A DNA stretch of 52,315 bases from Oscillospiraceae bacterium (lineage in GTDB: Bacteria; Bacillota; Clostridia; Oscillospirales; Oscillospiraceae). The stretch's first letter is position 1, and each line of letters opens with the position of its first letter. The stretch spans positions 1 through 52,315 of the forward strand of contig JAFRPC010000044.1 in NCBI GenBank assembly GCA_017429325.1, read 5' to 3'. This document shows positions 26,681-34,257 of this stretch, piece after piece. A model generated the notes under the pieces. That model ran no database searches and was not told the DNA's origin. It saw only the letters and a program-made list of their open reading frames with translations. A program made the position numbers and the translations under genes.

Positions 26681-26803
26681 CCGTAGGGGCGCTCATTGAG
26701 CGCCCGCCGTCCCCCGCCCGAACGAGGCAACAGGCAACAGGCAACAGGCAACAGACCCGCCCGTAGGGGCGCTCAATGAGCGCCTGCCGTCCCCCGCCCG
26801 AAC
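26681..26803 (+). repeat. Two 43-base repeats with a 7-base tandem repeat between
   Basis: Copies at 26681-26723 and 26761-26803 start CCGTAGGGGCGCTCA, contain a GGCGCTCA/TGAGCGCC palindrome and end CCCCCGCCCGAAC; they differ at only a few positions. Between them, GCAACAG is repeated four times (26727-26754). After the second copy a GTAAGAA-like 7-base repeat follows (about 26806-26830). The 212 bases between secA and the next gene contain no other recognisable feature. Confidence 0.88.
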
Positions 26804-26853
26804 AAGGTAAGAGGTAAGAAGTAAGAAGTGACCATACAAGGTGAAAAAATCAA

Positions 26854-27123
26854 ATGAATTACATACCTTCTGTACTTCATAAAATCGTGTCATCTGTCTG
26901 GATCTGCACACCCATCCTTGCTGCAATCGCGTGGATCGTCTTCCTGGTCAATCAGCTCAGGTTAAAAAACGCGCTTACTGAGAATCTGCGCAGACGACGC
27001 CGCCGTGTGCGAACGGTCAGCCTGCTCCTTGCGATCCTGTTCACGCTGGGCTTCCTTCTCTTGTGTCTCAGCTTTATGGAAGCGCCCGATACGCCGTTGC
27101 CGCAATCAAATGATTTGATATAG
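26854..27123 (+). CDS. Small two-helix membrane protein
   Basis: An 89-residue protein with predicted membrane helices at about 13-34 and 54-74, joined by a very basic Arg-rich loop (LRRRRRRVR), which would lie in the cytoplasm. It is less GC-rich than its neighbours. AAGGTGA precedes the ATG by about 9 bases. I do not recognise a family. It lies 14 bases before the acetyltransferase gene and may be cotranscribed. Confidence 0.6.
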   Translation: MNYIPSVLHKIVSSVWICTPILAAIAWIVFLVNQLRLKNALTENLRRRRRRVRTVSLLLAILFTLGFLLLCLSFMEAPDTPLPQSNDLI

Positions 27124-27137
27124 GAAAGGGGCAGAAT

Positions 27138-27788
27138 ATGACTTATCGTGAAATAGATATGTCAGCCTCTCCGAGAAAGGCCCACTTCGACCACTTTCGC
27201 CACGCGCCGGACCCTCACGTGGGGCTGACGGTGGACGTGGACGTGACAGACTTTGTGCAGCTCTGCAAGAGCAAGGGCTGGCCCTTCTATCCGGCCTTTA
27301 TCCGCATCGCCGCCCAGGCGGCCAACGCCGTGCCGGAGCTGCGCCGCCGCATCCGGGGCGAGCGCGTCGTGGAATACGAGCGCTGCGACAGCTCCCACAT
27401 CGAGCTCCTGGACAACGGCGCCTACTGCTACTGCACCCTGCGCCACGACCCGGCCCAGAGCTGGGAGGACTATATGGCCTGCGCCGCCGCCGCGCGGGAG
27501 GCGGCCAGAGCCGGAGCCTCCATCGAGGAGGACGAGGACGTGGAGGGCCTGTATTTCATCTCCACCGTTCCCTGGCTGCACTACCGCAGCCTTTACCAGC
27601 CCAACTACGGCCCCGAGGCCAGCAATCCCGCCATTACCTGGGGGAAGTATGAACCCGACCCTCGGGGCAGGCTGATGATGCCCCTGACCCTGCTCTGCCA
27701 CCATTCCCTGGTGGACGGGCTGCAAATCGCGGCCTTCTATAAGGAAGTTGAAGCATGTTTGAAACGCATTACGAGCCAGAATACCTGA
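27138..27788 (+). CDS. Chloramphenicol acetyltransferase-like (CatA family) protein
   Basis: A 216-residue protein of the CAT fold. The N-terminal Y-R-E-I-D segment with RKAHFDHF, YPAFIRIAAQAAN and the C-terminal active-site motif LLCHHSLVDGLQIAAFY (HHxxxDG) match type A CATs, in which the motif His activates the acceptor hydroxyl for acetyl-CoA. Many chromosomal members are not resistance enzymes, so the true substrate is unknown. The next gene overlaps its end by 34 bases, suggesting coupled translation. No sign of mobility directly around it. Confidence 0.8.
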   Translation: MTYREIDMSASPRKAHFDHFRHAPDPHVGLTVDVDVTDFVQLCKSKGWPFYPAFIRIAAQAANAVPELRRRIRGERVVEYERCDSSHIELLDNGAYCYCTLRHDPAQSWEDYMACAAAAREAARAGASIEEDEDVEGLYFISTVPWLHYRSLYQPNYGPEASNPAITWGKYEPDPRGRLMMPLTLLCHHSLVDGLQIAAFYKEVEACLKRITSQNT

Positions 27789-28630
27789 CCTCCGACGCCC
27801 TCCGGGGCGGGGTGGTCCACTGCTTCTCCACCCGGCGGGGCGGCGTCTCCACGGGCTTTCTGGAATCTCTGAATTTAGGGGTCCACCGGGGGGACGACTG
27901 GAAAAACGTCTATGAGAACTACCGCCGCCTGGGGGCAGCCGTGGGCTTCACCCCGGAGCAGACGGTCTTCACCCACCAGACCCATACGGACATCGTGGCC
28001 CGCGTCGGGGCGGCGGACCGGGGCTGGGGCCTCTTTCGGGAGGTGGAGCCGGAGCGGGACGGGCTCTACACCAATGATCCCGGCGTAGCCCTGGTCTGCT
28101 TCTCCGCGGACTGCACCCCCATCCTCCTCCATGACCCGGAGCATCATGCGGTGGCTGCGGTCCACGCGGGCTGGCGGGGCACCGCCAAGGGCATCGCCGC
28201 CCGCTGTGTGGAGGCGATGGTCCGGGATTTCGGCACAGACCCCGCCCGGGTACAGGCCGCCATCGGTCCCTGCATCGGCCCCTGCTGCTTTGAGACCGGC
28301 CCCGAGGTGCCGGAGGCCATGCTGGCCGCCCTGGGCCCCGAAGCCGCGCGATTCATCTGTAGGGACAAGCATTGCTTGTCCGCATCTCCGGAAGCGGAGC
28401 GACCTATCTGTAGGGACGGCACGCTGCCGTCCGCGGACCCGGCAGGGGAGAAGTACCACCTGGACCTGAAGGGCCTCAACGCCCTCTGGCTCCGCCGTGC
28501 CGGGGTCCGGACCGTGGACTGCGCTAAGGACTGCACCCGCTGTCAGCCCCAGCGCTTCTGGTCCCACCGTCTCATGGGCCAGGCCAGAGGCTCCCTGGCG
28601 GCCATTATCATGCGAAAAGAAAAAGATTAG
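27755..28630 (+). CDS. pgeF: Peptidoglycan editing factor PgeF (YfiH/YlmD, laccase-domain protein)
   Basis: A 291-residue multicopper-oxidase-like (purine nucleoside phosphorylase / peptidoglycan editing) protein. The metal-binding motifs are present: HQTHTD (about 74-79), FSADCTPILL (about 116-125) and HAGWRGT (about 137-143), plus GPCIGPCCFE. Unusually, about 29 residues (201-229) are encoded by two copies of a dispersed palindromic repeat lying between the GPEAARF and GEKYHLDL segments, which are normally close together; this explains the extra length. The start overlaps the acetyltransferase gene. The insert is in frame and probably loops out. Confidence 0.9.
   Translation: MFETHYEPEYLTSDALRGGVVHCFSTRRGGVSTGFLESLNLGVHRGDDWKNVYENYRRLGAAVGFTPEQTVFTHQTHTDIVARVGAADRGWGLFREVEPERDGLYTNDPGVALVCFSADCTPILLHDPEHHAVAAVHAGWRGTAKGIAARCVEAMVRDFGTDPARVQAAIGPCIGPCCFETGPEVPEAMLAALGPEAARFICRDKHCLSASPEAERPICRDGTLPSADPAGEKYHLDLKGLNALWLRRAGVRTVDCAKDCTRCQPQRFWSHRLMGQARGSLAAIIMRKEKD
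28355..28434 (+). repeat. Two in-frame GTAGGGAC palindromes inside pgeF
   Basis: Copies at 28355-28383 and 28406-28434 are 29 bases each, both starting ATCTGTAGGGAC and ending GTCCGC, with different palindromic centres. They are exactly 51 bases (17 codons) apart, and both are read as ICRD. Between them lies another small palindrome (CTCCGGAAGCGGAG). The frame is such that the TAG is not read as a stop. Confidence 0.88.
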
Positions 28631-28642
28631 GAGGCGGTTTTC

Positions 28643-30244
28643 CTGAAACGCCTGCTTTGCATATTACTTCTTCTGGCGCTGCTGCTCAGCGGCTGTGTCG
28701 TGGGTCCCGCCTCTCAGGAGACCACGGAGCCCGCGGAGACCGAGAGCTATGAGAAGAACCTGAACCAGGAGACCCACAAGACCCCCGGCGGCTTCGGCCT
28801 GGCCTATGTGGAGGAATACGGCTTCAACCCCTATGCCTGCGTCTGCATCACCAACCGGCCCGTGTTCTCCCTGGTCTATGAGAGCCTTTTCGTCCTGAAC
28901 AGCAGCTTCCAGCCGGAGCCGGTGCTCTGCCAGCAGTTTGCCGTCTCCGAGAGCGGCATGACCTGTCGCGTGACCCTCTGCGAGGGCGTCAGCTTCTCCG
29001 ACGGGACGCCGCTGACCGCCGCGGACGCGGTGGCCTCCCTGGAGGCGGCCCGGGGCTCCGACTACTACGGCAGCCGCTTCTCCAAGGTGGCGGAATTCAC
29101 CGCCATCGACGAGCTGACCCTGGAGATCAGCCTCTACAAGCCCTATGAAAACCTGTCCGTGCTGCTGGACGTGCCCATTGTCAAGGCCGGGACCGAGACG
29201 GACAGCCGCCCCTTGGGCACCGGGCCCTACTTCTTCTCCGAGGAGGGCAAGGAGCTCTGCCTGCGCCGGAACCGGAGCTGGTGGCAGGACAACCGGGCTC
29301 CGGTGGAGTACGACACCATCCTCCTCACCGCGGCCAAGGACCCCACCGCCGTCCGGGACAGCTTTGAGTTCGGCGCCACCTCCCTGGTCTGCGCGGACCT
29401 GAACGCCCCCAACGCCGTGGGCTACCGCTGCGACTACGAGCTCTGGGACTGCCCAACCACCACCATGCAATACCTGGGCTTCAACCTGTACGACGGCATC
29501 TTCTACCAGCGGGAGCTCCGGGCCGCCGTCACCCATATCATCGACCGGGAGAGCCTGATCAGCACCGTCTACAAGGGCTTCGGCGAGGCGGCCCTCCTGC
29601 CCTGCGCCCCGGCCAGTCCCCTCTATGACGAAGAGCTGGCCCGGACCTATGCCTATGACCCCTCCGCCTTTACCGAGGCCCTGCACCGCGCCTCCGTCTC
29701 CTCCGAGTATGTGACGACCCTGCTGGTCTGCTCCGCGGACCCCACCCGGATGGATATGGCGAAGCGCATTGCCGAGGCGCTGACCCAGGCAGGTCTGCGG
29801 ACCGAGGTCCGCTCCGTGGACGAGGAGAGCTACCGCTACCGGCTCAGCACGGGCCAGTTCGACCTCTTCATCGGGGAGGTCCGGCTGTCCGGCAGCTTCG
29901 ACCTGTCCGAGTTCTTCCGGTCCTACGGGAGCCTCTGCTACGGCGGCATCCGCAGCAGCGGCATGGAGCAGCTCTGCTATGACGCCCTGGAAAATTCCGG
30001 CAACTGCTATGACCTCTACCGGGGGGTCATGGAGAACGGCTATTTCTGCCCCCTGCTCTTCAAGTCCTACGCCGTTATGGCGAACCGCGGCGTCGTCGGC
30101 AGCCTGCAGCCCGCTGTGGACAATGTGTTCCACCTGGCGGGAGGCCGCAGCCTGTCCGACGCCAGCGTCTCCTACGAGGAGCTGACCGCCCCCGAGACGG
30201 AGGAGACCGAAGAAACCCAGAATACGGAGGAAACAGAACCATGA
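28643..30244 (+). CDS. ABC transporter solute-binding lipoprotein (family 5, peptide-type), CTG start
   Basis: About 533 residues. The mature part matches SBP family 5 (OppA/DppA-like), with GVSFSDGTPLTAADAVASLE and RPLGTGPYFF. The first ATG/GTG-type start (GTG 28700) would discard an excellent lipoprotein signal. Starting at CTG 28643 gives MKRLLCILLLLALLLSGC with a lipobox LLSGC, and AGGAGG (28629-28634) lies 8 bases upstream; no ATG, GTG or TTG is available in frame before the lipobox. I infer a CTG start. No permease or ATPase genes are adjacent, so it is an orphan binding protein. The stop overlaps the thyA start (ATGA). The C-terminus is a Glu/Thr-rich tail. Confidence 0.8.
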   Translation: MKRLLCILLLLALLLSGCVVGPASQETTEPAETESYEKNLNQETHKTPGGFGLAYVEEYGFNPYACVCITNRPVFSLVYESLFVLNSSFQPEPVLCQQFAVSESGMTCRVTLCEGVSFSDGTPLTAADAVASLEAARGSDYYGSRFSKVAEFTAIDELTLEISLYKPYENLSVLLDVPIVKAGTETDSRPLGTGPYFFSEEGKELCLRRNRSWWQDNRAPVEYDTILLTAAKDPTAVRDSFEFGATSLVCADLNAPNAVGYRCDYELWDCPTTTMQYLGFNLYDGIFYQRELRAAVTHIIDRESLISTVYKGFGEAALLPCAPASPLYDEELARTYAYDPSAFTEALHRASVSSEYVTTLLVCSADPTRMDMAKRIAEALTQAGLRTEVRSVDEESYRYRLSTGQFDLFIGEVRLSGSFDLSEFFRSYGSLCYGGIRSSGMEQLCYDALENSGNCYDLYRGVMENGYFCPLLFKSYAVMANRGVVGSLQPAVDNVFHLAGGRSLSDASVSYEELTAPETEETEETQNTEETEP

Positions 30245-31071
30245 GCTACGCCGACCAAGTCTACATCCAGACCTGCAAACGCATCCTGACCGAGGGCGTC
30301 CGGGACGACGAGCTCCCCGTCCGCCCCCACTGGGAGGACGGGACCCCAGCCCATACCGTCAAGCTCTTCGGCGTGGTGAACCGCTACGATTTGCAAAAAG
30401 AATTTCCCCTGATGACCCTGCGCCGGACCTACTGGAAGTCCGCCATCGACGAGCTGCTCTGGATCTGGCAGAAGAAATCCAACCGGGTCTCCGAGCTGGG
30501 CAGCCACGTCTGGGACGCCTGGGCCGACGAAAACGGCACCATCGGCAAGGCCTACGGCTATCAGCTGGCCCAGAAGCACCACTACCCCGAGGGCGACTTC
30601 GACCAGGTGGACCGGGTGCTCTACGATTTGAAGCACAACCCCCAGAGCCGCCGCATCCTCACCAGCATGTACAACTTCGCGGACCTCAGCGAAATGGGCC
30701 TCTATCCCTGCGCCTACTCCATGACCTTCAACGTCTCGGGCAAGGTCCTCAACGCCATCCTCAACCAGCGCTCTCAGGACATGCTGACGGCCAACAACTG
30801 GAACGTGGTCCAGTACGCCGCCCTGGTCTGCATGTTTGCCCAGGCCTCCGGCCTCATCCCCGGCGAGCTGGTCCACGTCATCGCCGACTGCCACATCTAT
30901 GACCGCCACATCCCCATGGTGGAGAGGATGCTGGAGCTGGAGCCCTACGACGCCCCCACCGTCGCCCTGGACCCCACTGTCACGGATTTTTACGCCTTCA
31001 CCAAGAACAGCTTCACGGTGGAGAATTACCGCTATCACCCCTTCGAGGGCAAGGTCCCCGTCGCCATCTGA
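30241..31071 (+). CDS. thyA: Thymidylate synthase ThyA
   Basis: A 276-residue enzyme converting dUMP to dTMP with methylene-tetrahydrofolate. The active-site Cys is C157 in LYPCAYSM; LNQRSQDM, the RRILTSMYN arginine segment and CHIYDRHIPMVE are the expected conserved blocks. The start overlaps the preceding lipoprotein gene by 4 bases. folA follows about 110 bases later, forming the usual thymidylate/folate pair. Confidence 0.95.
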   Translation: MSYADQVYIQTCKRILTEGVRDDELPVRPHWEDGTPAHTVKLFGVVNRYDLQKEFPLMTLRRTYWKSAIDELLWIWQKKSNRVSELGSHVWDAWADENGTIGKAYGYQLAQKHHYPEGDFDQVDRVLYDLKHNPQSRRILTSMYNFADLSEMGLYPCAYSMTFNVSGKVLNAILNQRSQDMLTANNWNVVQYAALVCMFAQASGLIPGELVHVIADCHIYDRHIPMVERMLELEPYDAPTVALDPTVTDFYAFTKNSFTVENYRYHPFEGKVPVAI

Positions 31072-31073
31072 GG

Positions 31074-31100
31074 GTAGGGCGGCCAGACCTCTGGCCGCCG
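31074..31100 (+). repeat. GTAGGGC palindromic repeat upstream of folA
   Basis: GTAGGGCGGCCAGA, two bases, TCTGGCCGCCG: a near-perfect hairpin. The identical 27 bases occur at 31684-31710, so folA is bracketed by two same-orientation copies. The rest of the 112-base gap contains a further GGCGGGCTGAGGTCAGCCCGCC hairpin (about 31120-31143). Confidence 0.92.
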
Positions 31101-31183
31101 CGCCCCACCGCAACAGGACGGCGGCGGGCTGAGGTCAGCCCGCCCTACGCAGCAACGTACCGTCCGCCGATAAGGAGAGAAAC

Positions 31184-31687
31184 ATGAACGCCATTGTCAA
31201 CGTCAACCCCCACTGGGGCATCGGAAAGAACGGGAAGCTCCTGGTCTCCATTCCCACGGACCTCCAGCGCTTCCGGGAGCTCACCCTCAACAAGACCGTC
31301 ATCTATGGGCGCAAGACCCTGGAGACCTTTCCCGGCGGCCATCCCCTCCGGGACCGGGAGAATATCATTCTCACCCGGGACCCGAAATTCACGGCGGAGG
31401 ACGCCCTCATCTGCCACGACATGGACGAGCTGCGCAGCCTGCTGAAGAACCGCTACAGCGACAACCTTTGGGTCATCGGCGGCGAGAGCATCTACAAGCT
31501 GCTGGTGCCCCACTGTGAGAAGGCCTTTGTCACTTTCAGCTACACCGACCTCAAGGCGGACAAGTTCTTCCCGAACCTGAACCGGAACGAGAACTGGTAC
31601 GTCACCGCCATCCAGCCCACCCAAATTGAGGGCCGCACCCCCTACCGCTTCGTGGAATACACCAACACCAAACCCCTGCCGCTGTAG
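31184..31687 (+). CDS. folA: Dihydrofolate reductase
   Basis: A 167-residue enzyme regenerating tetrahydrofolate with NADPH. MNAIVNVNPHWGIGKNGKLL contains the Met20-loop region; TVIYGRKTLETFP and LWVIGGESIYKLL are cofactor-binding blocks. The position after thyA fits its role. The TAG stop (31685-31687) is inside a palindromic repeat identical to the one upstream of the gene. Confidence 0.95.
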   Translation: MNAIVNVNPHWGIGKNGKLLVSIPTDLQRFRELTLNKTVIYGRKTLETFPGGHPLRDRENIILTRDPKFTAEDALICHDMDELRSLLKNRYSDNLWVIGGESIYKLLVPHCEKAFVTFSYTDLKADKFFPNLNRNENWYVTAIQPTQIEGRTPYRFVEYTNTKPLPL

Positions 31688-31710
31688 GGCGGCCAGACCT
31701 CTGGCCGCCG
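31684..31710 (+). repeat. GTAGGGC palindromic repeat (supplies the folA stop)
   Basis: Identical over 27 bases to 31074-31100. Its TAG at 31685-31687 terminates folA. Confidence 0.92.
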
Positions 31711-31754
31711 TGCCCCCGCCAAAAGAAGCAATACGTAAGAAGTGACCTGAAACC

Positions 31755-32237
31755 ATGCTGAACATCGTACTGGTCGAGCCGGAGATCCCCCAGAACACCG
31801 GCAACATCTCCCGCACCTGCGCCGCCACCGGCAGCCGCCTTCACCTGATTCGCCCCCTGGGCTTTGACATCTCGGACCGCCAGCTCAAGCGGGCTGGGCT
31901 GGACTACTGGCACCTGCTGGACGTGCGCCTCTATGACAGTCTGGACGACTTCTTTTCCAAGAACGAGGTCCGCCAGATGCGCCTGTTTTCCACCAAGGCG
32001 CCCCGCTGCTACACCGAGGTCTCCTACGCCGACGAATGCTGTCTCTTTTTCGGCAAGGAGACCAAGGGCCTGCCCGAGGCCTTCCTCTACGCCCACCCGG
32101 AGGACTGCGTGAAGCTCCCCATGATCGAGGAGGCCCGCTCCCTGAACCTCTCCAACGCCGTGGCCGTCGGAGTCTTCGAGGCCCTGCGGCAGTTGGACTT
32201 TCCCCACCTGAAGGGCTGGGGGAAGATGAAACCGTAA
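31755..32237 (+). CDS. trmL: tRNA (cytidine(34)-2'-O)-methyltransferase TrmL
   Basis: A 160-residue SPOUT methyltransferase modifying the wobble base of tRNA-Leu species. MLNIVLVEPEIPQNTGNISRT, LFFGKETKGLP and RSLNLSNAVAVGVFEALRQ are the three knot-forming SpoU motifs, and the short length is typical of TrmL/YibK. It is preceded by GTAAGAAGTGACC, a sequence also seen before 26.83 kb. Confidence 0.92.
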   Translation: MLNIVLVEPEIPQNTGNISRTCAATGSRLHLIRPLGFDISDRQLKRAGLDYWHLLDVRLYDSLDDFFSKNEVRQMRLFSTKAPRCYTEVSYADECCLFFGKETKGLPEAFLYAHPEDCVKLPMIEEARSLNLSNAVAVGVFEALRQLDFPHLKGWGKMKP

Positions 32238-32282
32238 ACCCTTCCGCGCCTGCGGACAAACTATAAAAATCGGAGGTAAACT

Positions 32283-33482
32283 ATGAACTACAACAAGAAA
32301 TCCGTAGAAGACATCGAAGTGCGCGGCAAGCGCGTCCTGTGCCGCTGCGACTTCAACGTCCCCACCAAGGAAGGCAAAATCACCTCTGACAAGCGCATCG
32401 TCGCCGCCCTGCCCACCATCAACTATCTGCGCGAGCACGGCGCCAAGGTCATCCTCTGCTCCCACATGGGCAAGCCCAAGGGCGAGTACAAGCCCGAGCT
32501 GAGCCTTCAGGTCGTGGCTGACCGTCTGAGCGAGCTGCTGGGCGTGGAGGTCAAAATGGCAAAGGACGTGGCAGGGGAGGACGCCAAGCGTCTGGCCGCC
32601 GAGCTCAAGGACGGCGACGTGATGCTTCTGGAGAACACCCGCTTCGTCAAGGGCGAGACCAAGAACGACCCTGAGCTGAGCAAGGCCCTGGCAGACCTGG
32701 CGGACATCTTCGTCAACGACGCCTTCGGCTCCGCCCACCGGGCCCACTCCTCCACCGCCGGCGTGGCGGACTATCTGCCCGCGGTCTGCGGCTACCTGAT
32801 CGCCAAAGAGGTCGGCATCATGGGCAAGGCCCTGGCGGACCCCGAGCGGCCCTTCGTCGCCATCCTGGGCGGCGCCAAGGTCTCCGACAAGCTGAACGTC
32901 ATCAACAACCTGCTGGAGAAGGTGGACACCCTCATCATCGGCGGCGGTATGGCCTACACCTTCCTGGCCGCCAAGGGCTACAACGTGGGCACCTCTCTGC
33001 TGGACGCTGAGAAGCTGGACTACTGCCGCGACATGATGAAGAAGGCGGAGGAGAAGGGCGTCAAGCTGCTGCTGCCCGTGGACACCGTCATCGCCAAGGA
33101 ATTCCCGAATCCCATCGACGGCCCCGTGGAGGTCGAGACCGTGGCCGCCGACGCCATTCCCGAGGGCTTCATGGGCCTGGACATCGGCGAGAAGACCCGC
33201 GAGCTCTTTGCCGAGGCGGCCAAGACCGCCAAGACCGTGGTCTGGAACGGCCCCATGGGCGTTTTTGAGAACCCCATCCTTGCCAAGGGCACCATCGCCG
33301 TGGCCGAGGCGCTGGCCGCGTCCGAGGCTGTCACCATCGTAGGCGGCGGCGACTCCGCGGCGGCCTGCGAGCAGCTGGGCTACGCCGACAAGATCACCCA
33401 CATCTCCACCGGCGGCGGCGCCTCTCTGGAATTCCTGGAAGGCCTGGAGCTGCCCGGCATCGCCTGCCTGCAAGACAAGTAA
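32283..33482 (+). CDS. pgk: Phosphoglycerate kinase
   Basis: A 399-residue glycolytic enzyme transferring phosphate from 1,3-bisphosphoglycerate to [65 protein letters not shown] and [15 protein letters not shown] are all conserved PGK blocks. GGAGG precedes the ATG. It stands apart from other glycolytic genes here. Confidence 0.98.
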   Translation: MNYNKKSVEDIEVRGKRVLCRCDFNVPTKEGKITSDKRIVAALPTINYLREHGAKVILCSHMGKPKGEYKPELSLQVVADRLSELLGVEVKMAKDVAGEDAKRLAAELKDGDVMLLENTRFVKGETKNDPELSKALADLADIFVNDAFGSAHRAHSSTAGVADYLPAVCGYLIAKEVGIMGKALADPERPFVAILGGAKVSDKLNVINNLLEKVDTLIIGGGMAYTFLAAKGYNVGTSLLDAEKLDYCRDMMKKAEEKGVKLLLPVDTVIAKEFPNPIDGPVEVETVAADAIPEGFMGLDIGEKTRELFAEAAKTAKTVVWNGPMGVFENPILAKGTIAVAEALAASEAVTIVGGGDSAAACEQLGYADKITHISTGGGASLEFLEGLELPGIACLQDK

Positions 33483-33492
33483 AAAACCGAAA

Positions 33493-33520
33493 CGTAGGGG
33501 CCGATGCCCACATCGGCCCT
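33493..33520 (+). repeat. GTAGGGG-headed palindromic repeat after pgk
   Basis: Identical over 28 bases to 21916-21943. Here it lies 10 bases beyond the pgk TAA stop and is not used as a stop codon. It could act as a 3' hairpin for the pgk transcript. Confidence 0.9.
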
Positions 33521-33576
33521 GCGTTCCAAGAGATACCCGTAAATATTATCCTGATTATTGTACAATATCCACAAAA

Positions 33577-33605
33577 AAGGCGTCCGGAATTTGGCCGGGC
33601 GCCTT
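33577..33605. terminator. GC-rich hairpin, possible weak terminator
   Basis: An 11-bp stem (33577-33587 with 33595-33605, one G-T pair) preceded by an A tract and followed by TTGCTGATTGTTC. The A tract would give a T tract only on the minus strand, but no minus-strand gene reads into it. It probably separates pgk from the CBS gene. Confidence 0.45.
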
Positions 33606-33636
33606 GCTGATTGTTCATAGCTTTTTCAAATCTATG

Positions 33637-33645
33637 TGATATAAT
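33637..33645 (+). promoter_or_regulatory. Extended -10 promoter of the CBS protein gene
   Basis: TGATATAAT at 33637-33645, the same extended -10 sequence as before secA, with no good -35 box. It lies about 48 bases before the start codon. Confidence 0.65.
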
Positions 33646-33692
33646 AGGAATGAACAGGAGAGTCCATTCGGACCTGGAAGGAGACCTGATCT

Positions 33693-34106
33693 ATGAACAT
33701 CCTGTTTTTCCTGACCCCGAAGGCAAGCTGTGAGGTCCTGTACGACGACGAATCCATCCGCGAGGCTTTGGAGCGGATGGAGCTCTCGGGCTTTGCGGCG
33801 CTGCCCATCATCCGCAAGGAGGATGGCGTCTACCGGGGGACCCTCACCGACGGCGACGTGCTCTGGGCTCTGAAGAACCAATGCAATCTCGACCTCAAGG
33901 AAGCGCAGCTCCACAGCATCATGGAAATCGCCCATCGGAAGGACTACCTTCCGGTTTCCGTCTCCACCGATATGAACGACCTGCTCCAAAAAGCGCTGGA
34001 CCAGAACTTCGTACCCGTGGTGGACGACCGTGGTTCCTTCATCGGCATCGTCACCCGCAAGACCATTTTAGCGCAGTATATCGCCTCCATCTGGGACGAG
34101 GCGTGA
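33693..34106 (+). CDS. CBS-domain-pair protein
   Basis: A 137-residue protein consisting only of two CBS motifs (about 8-65 and 72-133), with typical ends FAALPIIRKEDGVYRGTLTDGDVL and FVPVVDDRGSFIGIVTRKTIL. CBS pairs bind adenosine nucleotides and regulate partner proteins. There is no catalytic domain and no obvious partner next to it. It has its own promoter and terminator, so it is a free-standing regulator of unknown target. Confidence 0.9.
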   Translation: MNILFFLTPKASCEVLYDDESIREALERMELSGFAALPIIRKEDGVYRGTLTDGDVLWALKNQCNLDLKEAQLHSIMEIAHRKDYLPVSVSTDMNDLLQKALDQNFVPVVDDRGSFIGIVTRKTILAQYIASIWDEA

Positions 34107-34124
34107 GCATTCCATACCGCGCAG

Positions 34125-34160
34125 AACGCCGCCGTGCACCACGGCGGCGTTTCCCTTTTG
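34125..34160 (+). terminator. Rho-independent terminator
   Basis: A 12-bp stem (34125-34136 with 34140-34151), 3-base loop and TCCCTTTTG tail, following the CBS gene. Confidence 0.88.
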
Positions 34161-34172
34161 TATAACTTTTTG

Positions 34173-34201
34173 TTGCACAAAAGACGTTTCTGTGGTATAA
34201 T
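34173..34201 (+). promoter_or_regulatory. Promoter of trpS
   Basis: TTGCAC at 34173-34178 and TATAAT at 34196-34201 with a 17-base spacer. The expected leader is only about 50 bases, too short for a T-box riboswitch. Confidence 0.78.
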
Positions 34202-34257
34202 CAAAAGAAATATACGGAATCCTGCATCCATACTAAAAATACTTTGAGGTGATTGCT

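Noticed and set aside
27138..27788. Chloramphenicol resistance gene
   Set aside because: The CatA-like fold and HHxxxDG motif are present, but chromosomal homologues often lack resistance activity and there is no mobile context, so only the family is reported.
34202..34257. Possible T-box leader before trpS
   Set aside because: The leader from the strong promoter is only about 50 bases, with no specifier stem or T-box sequence visible.
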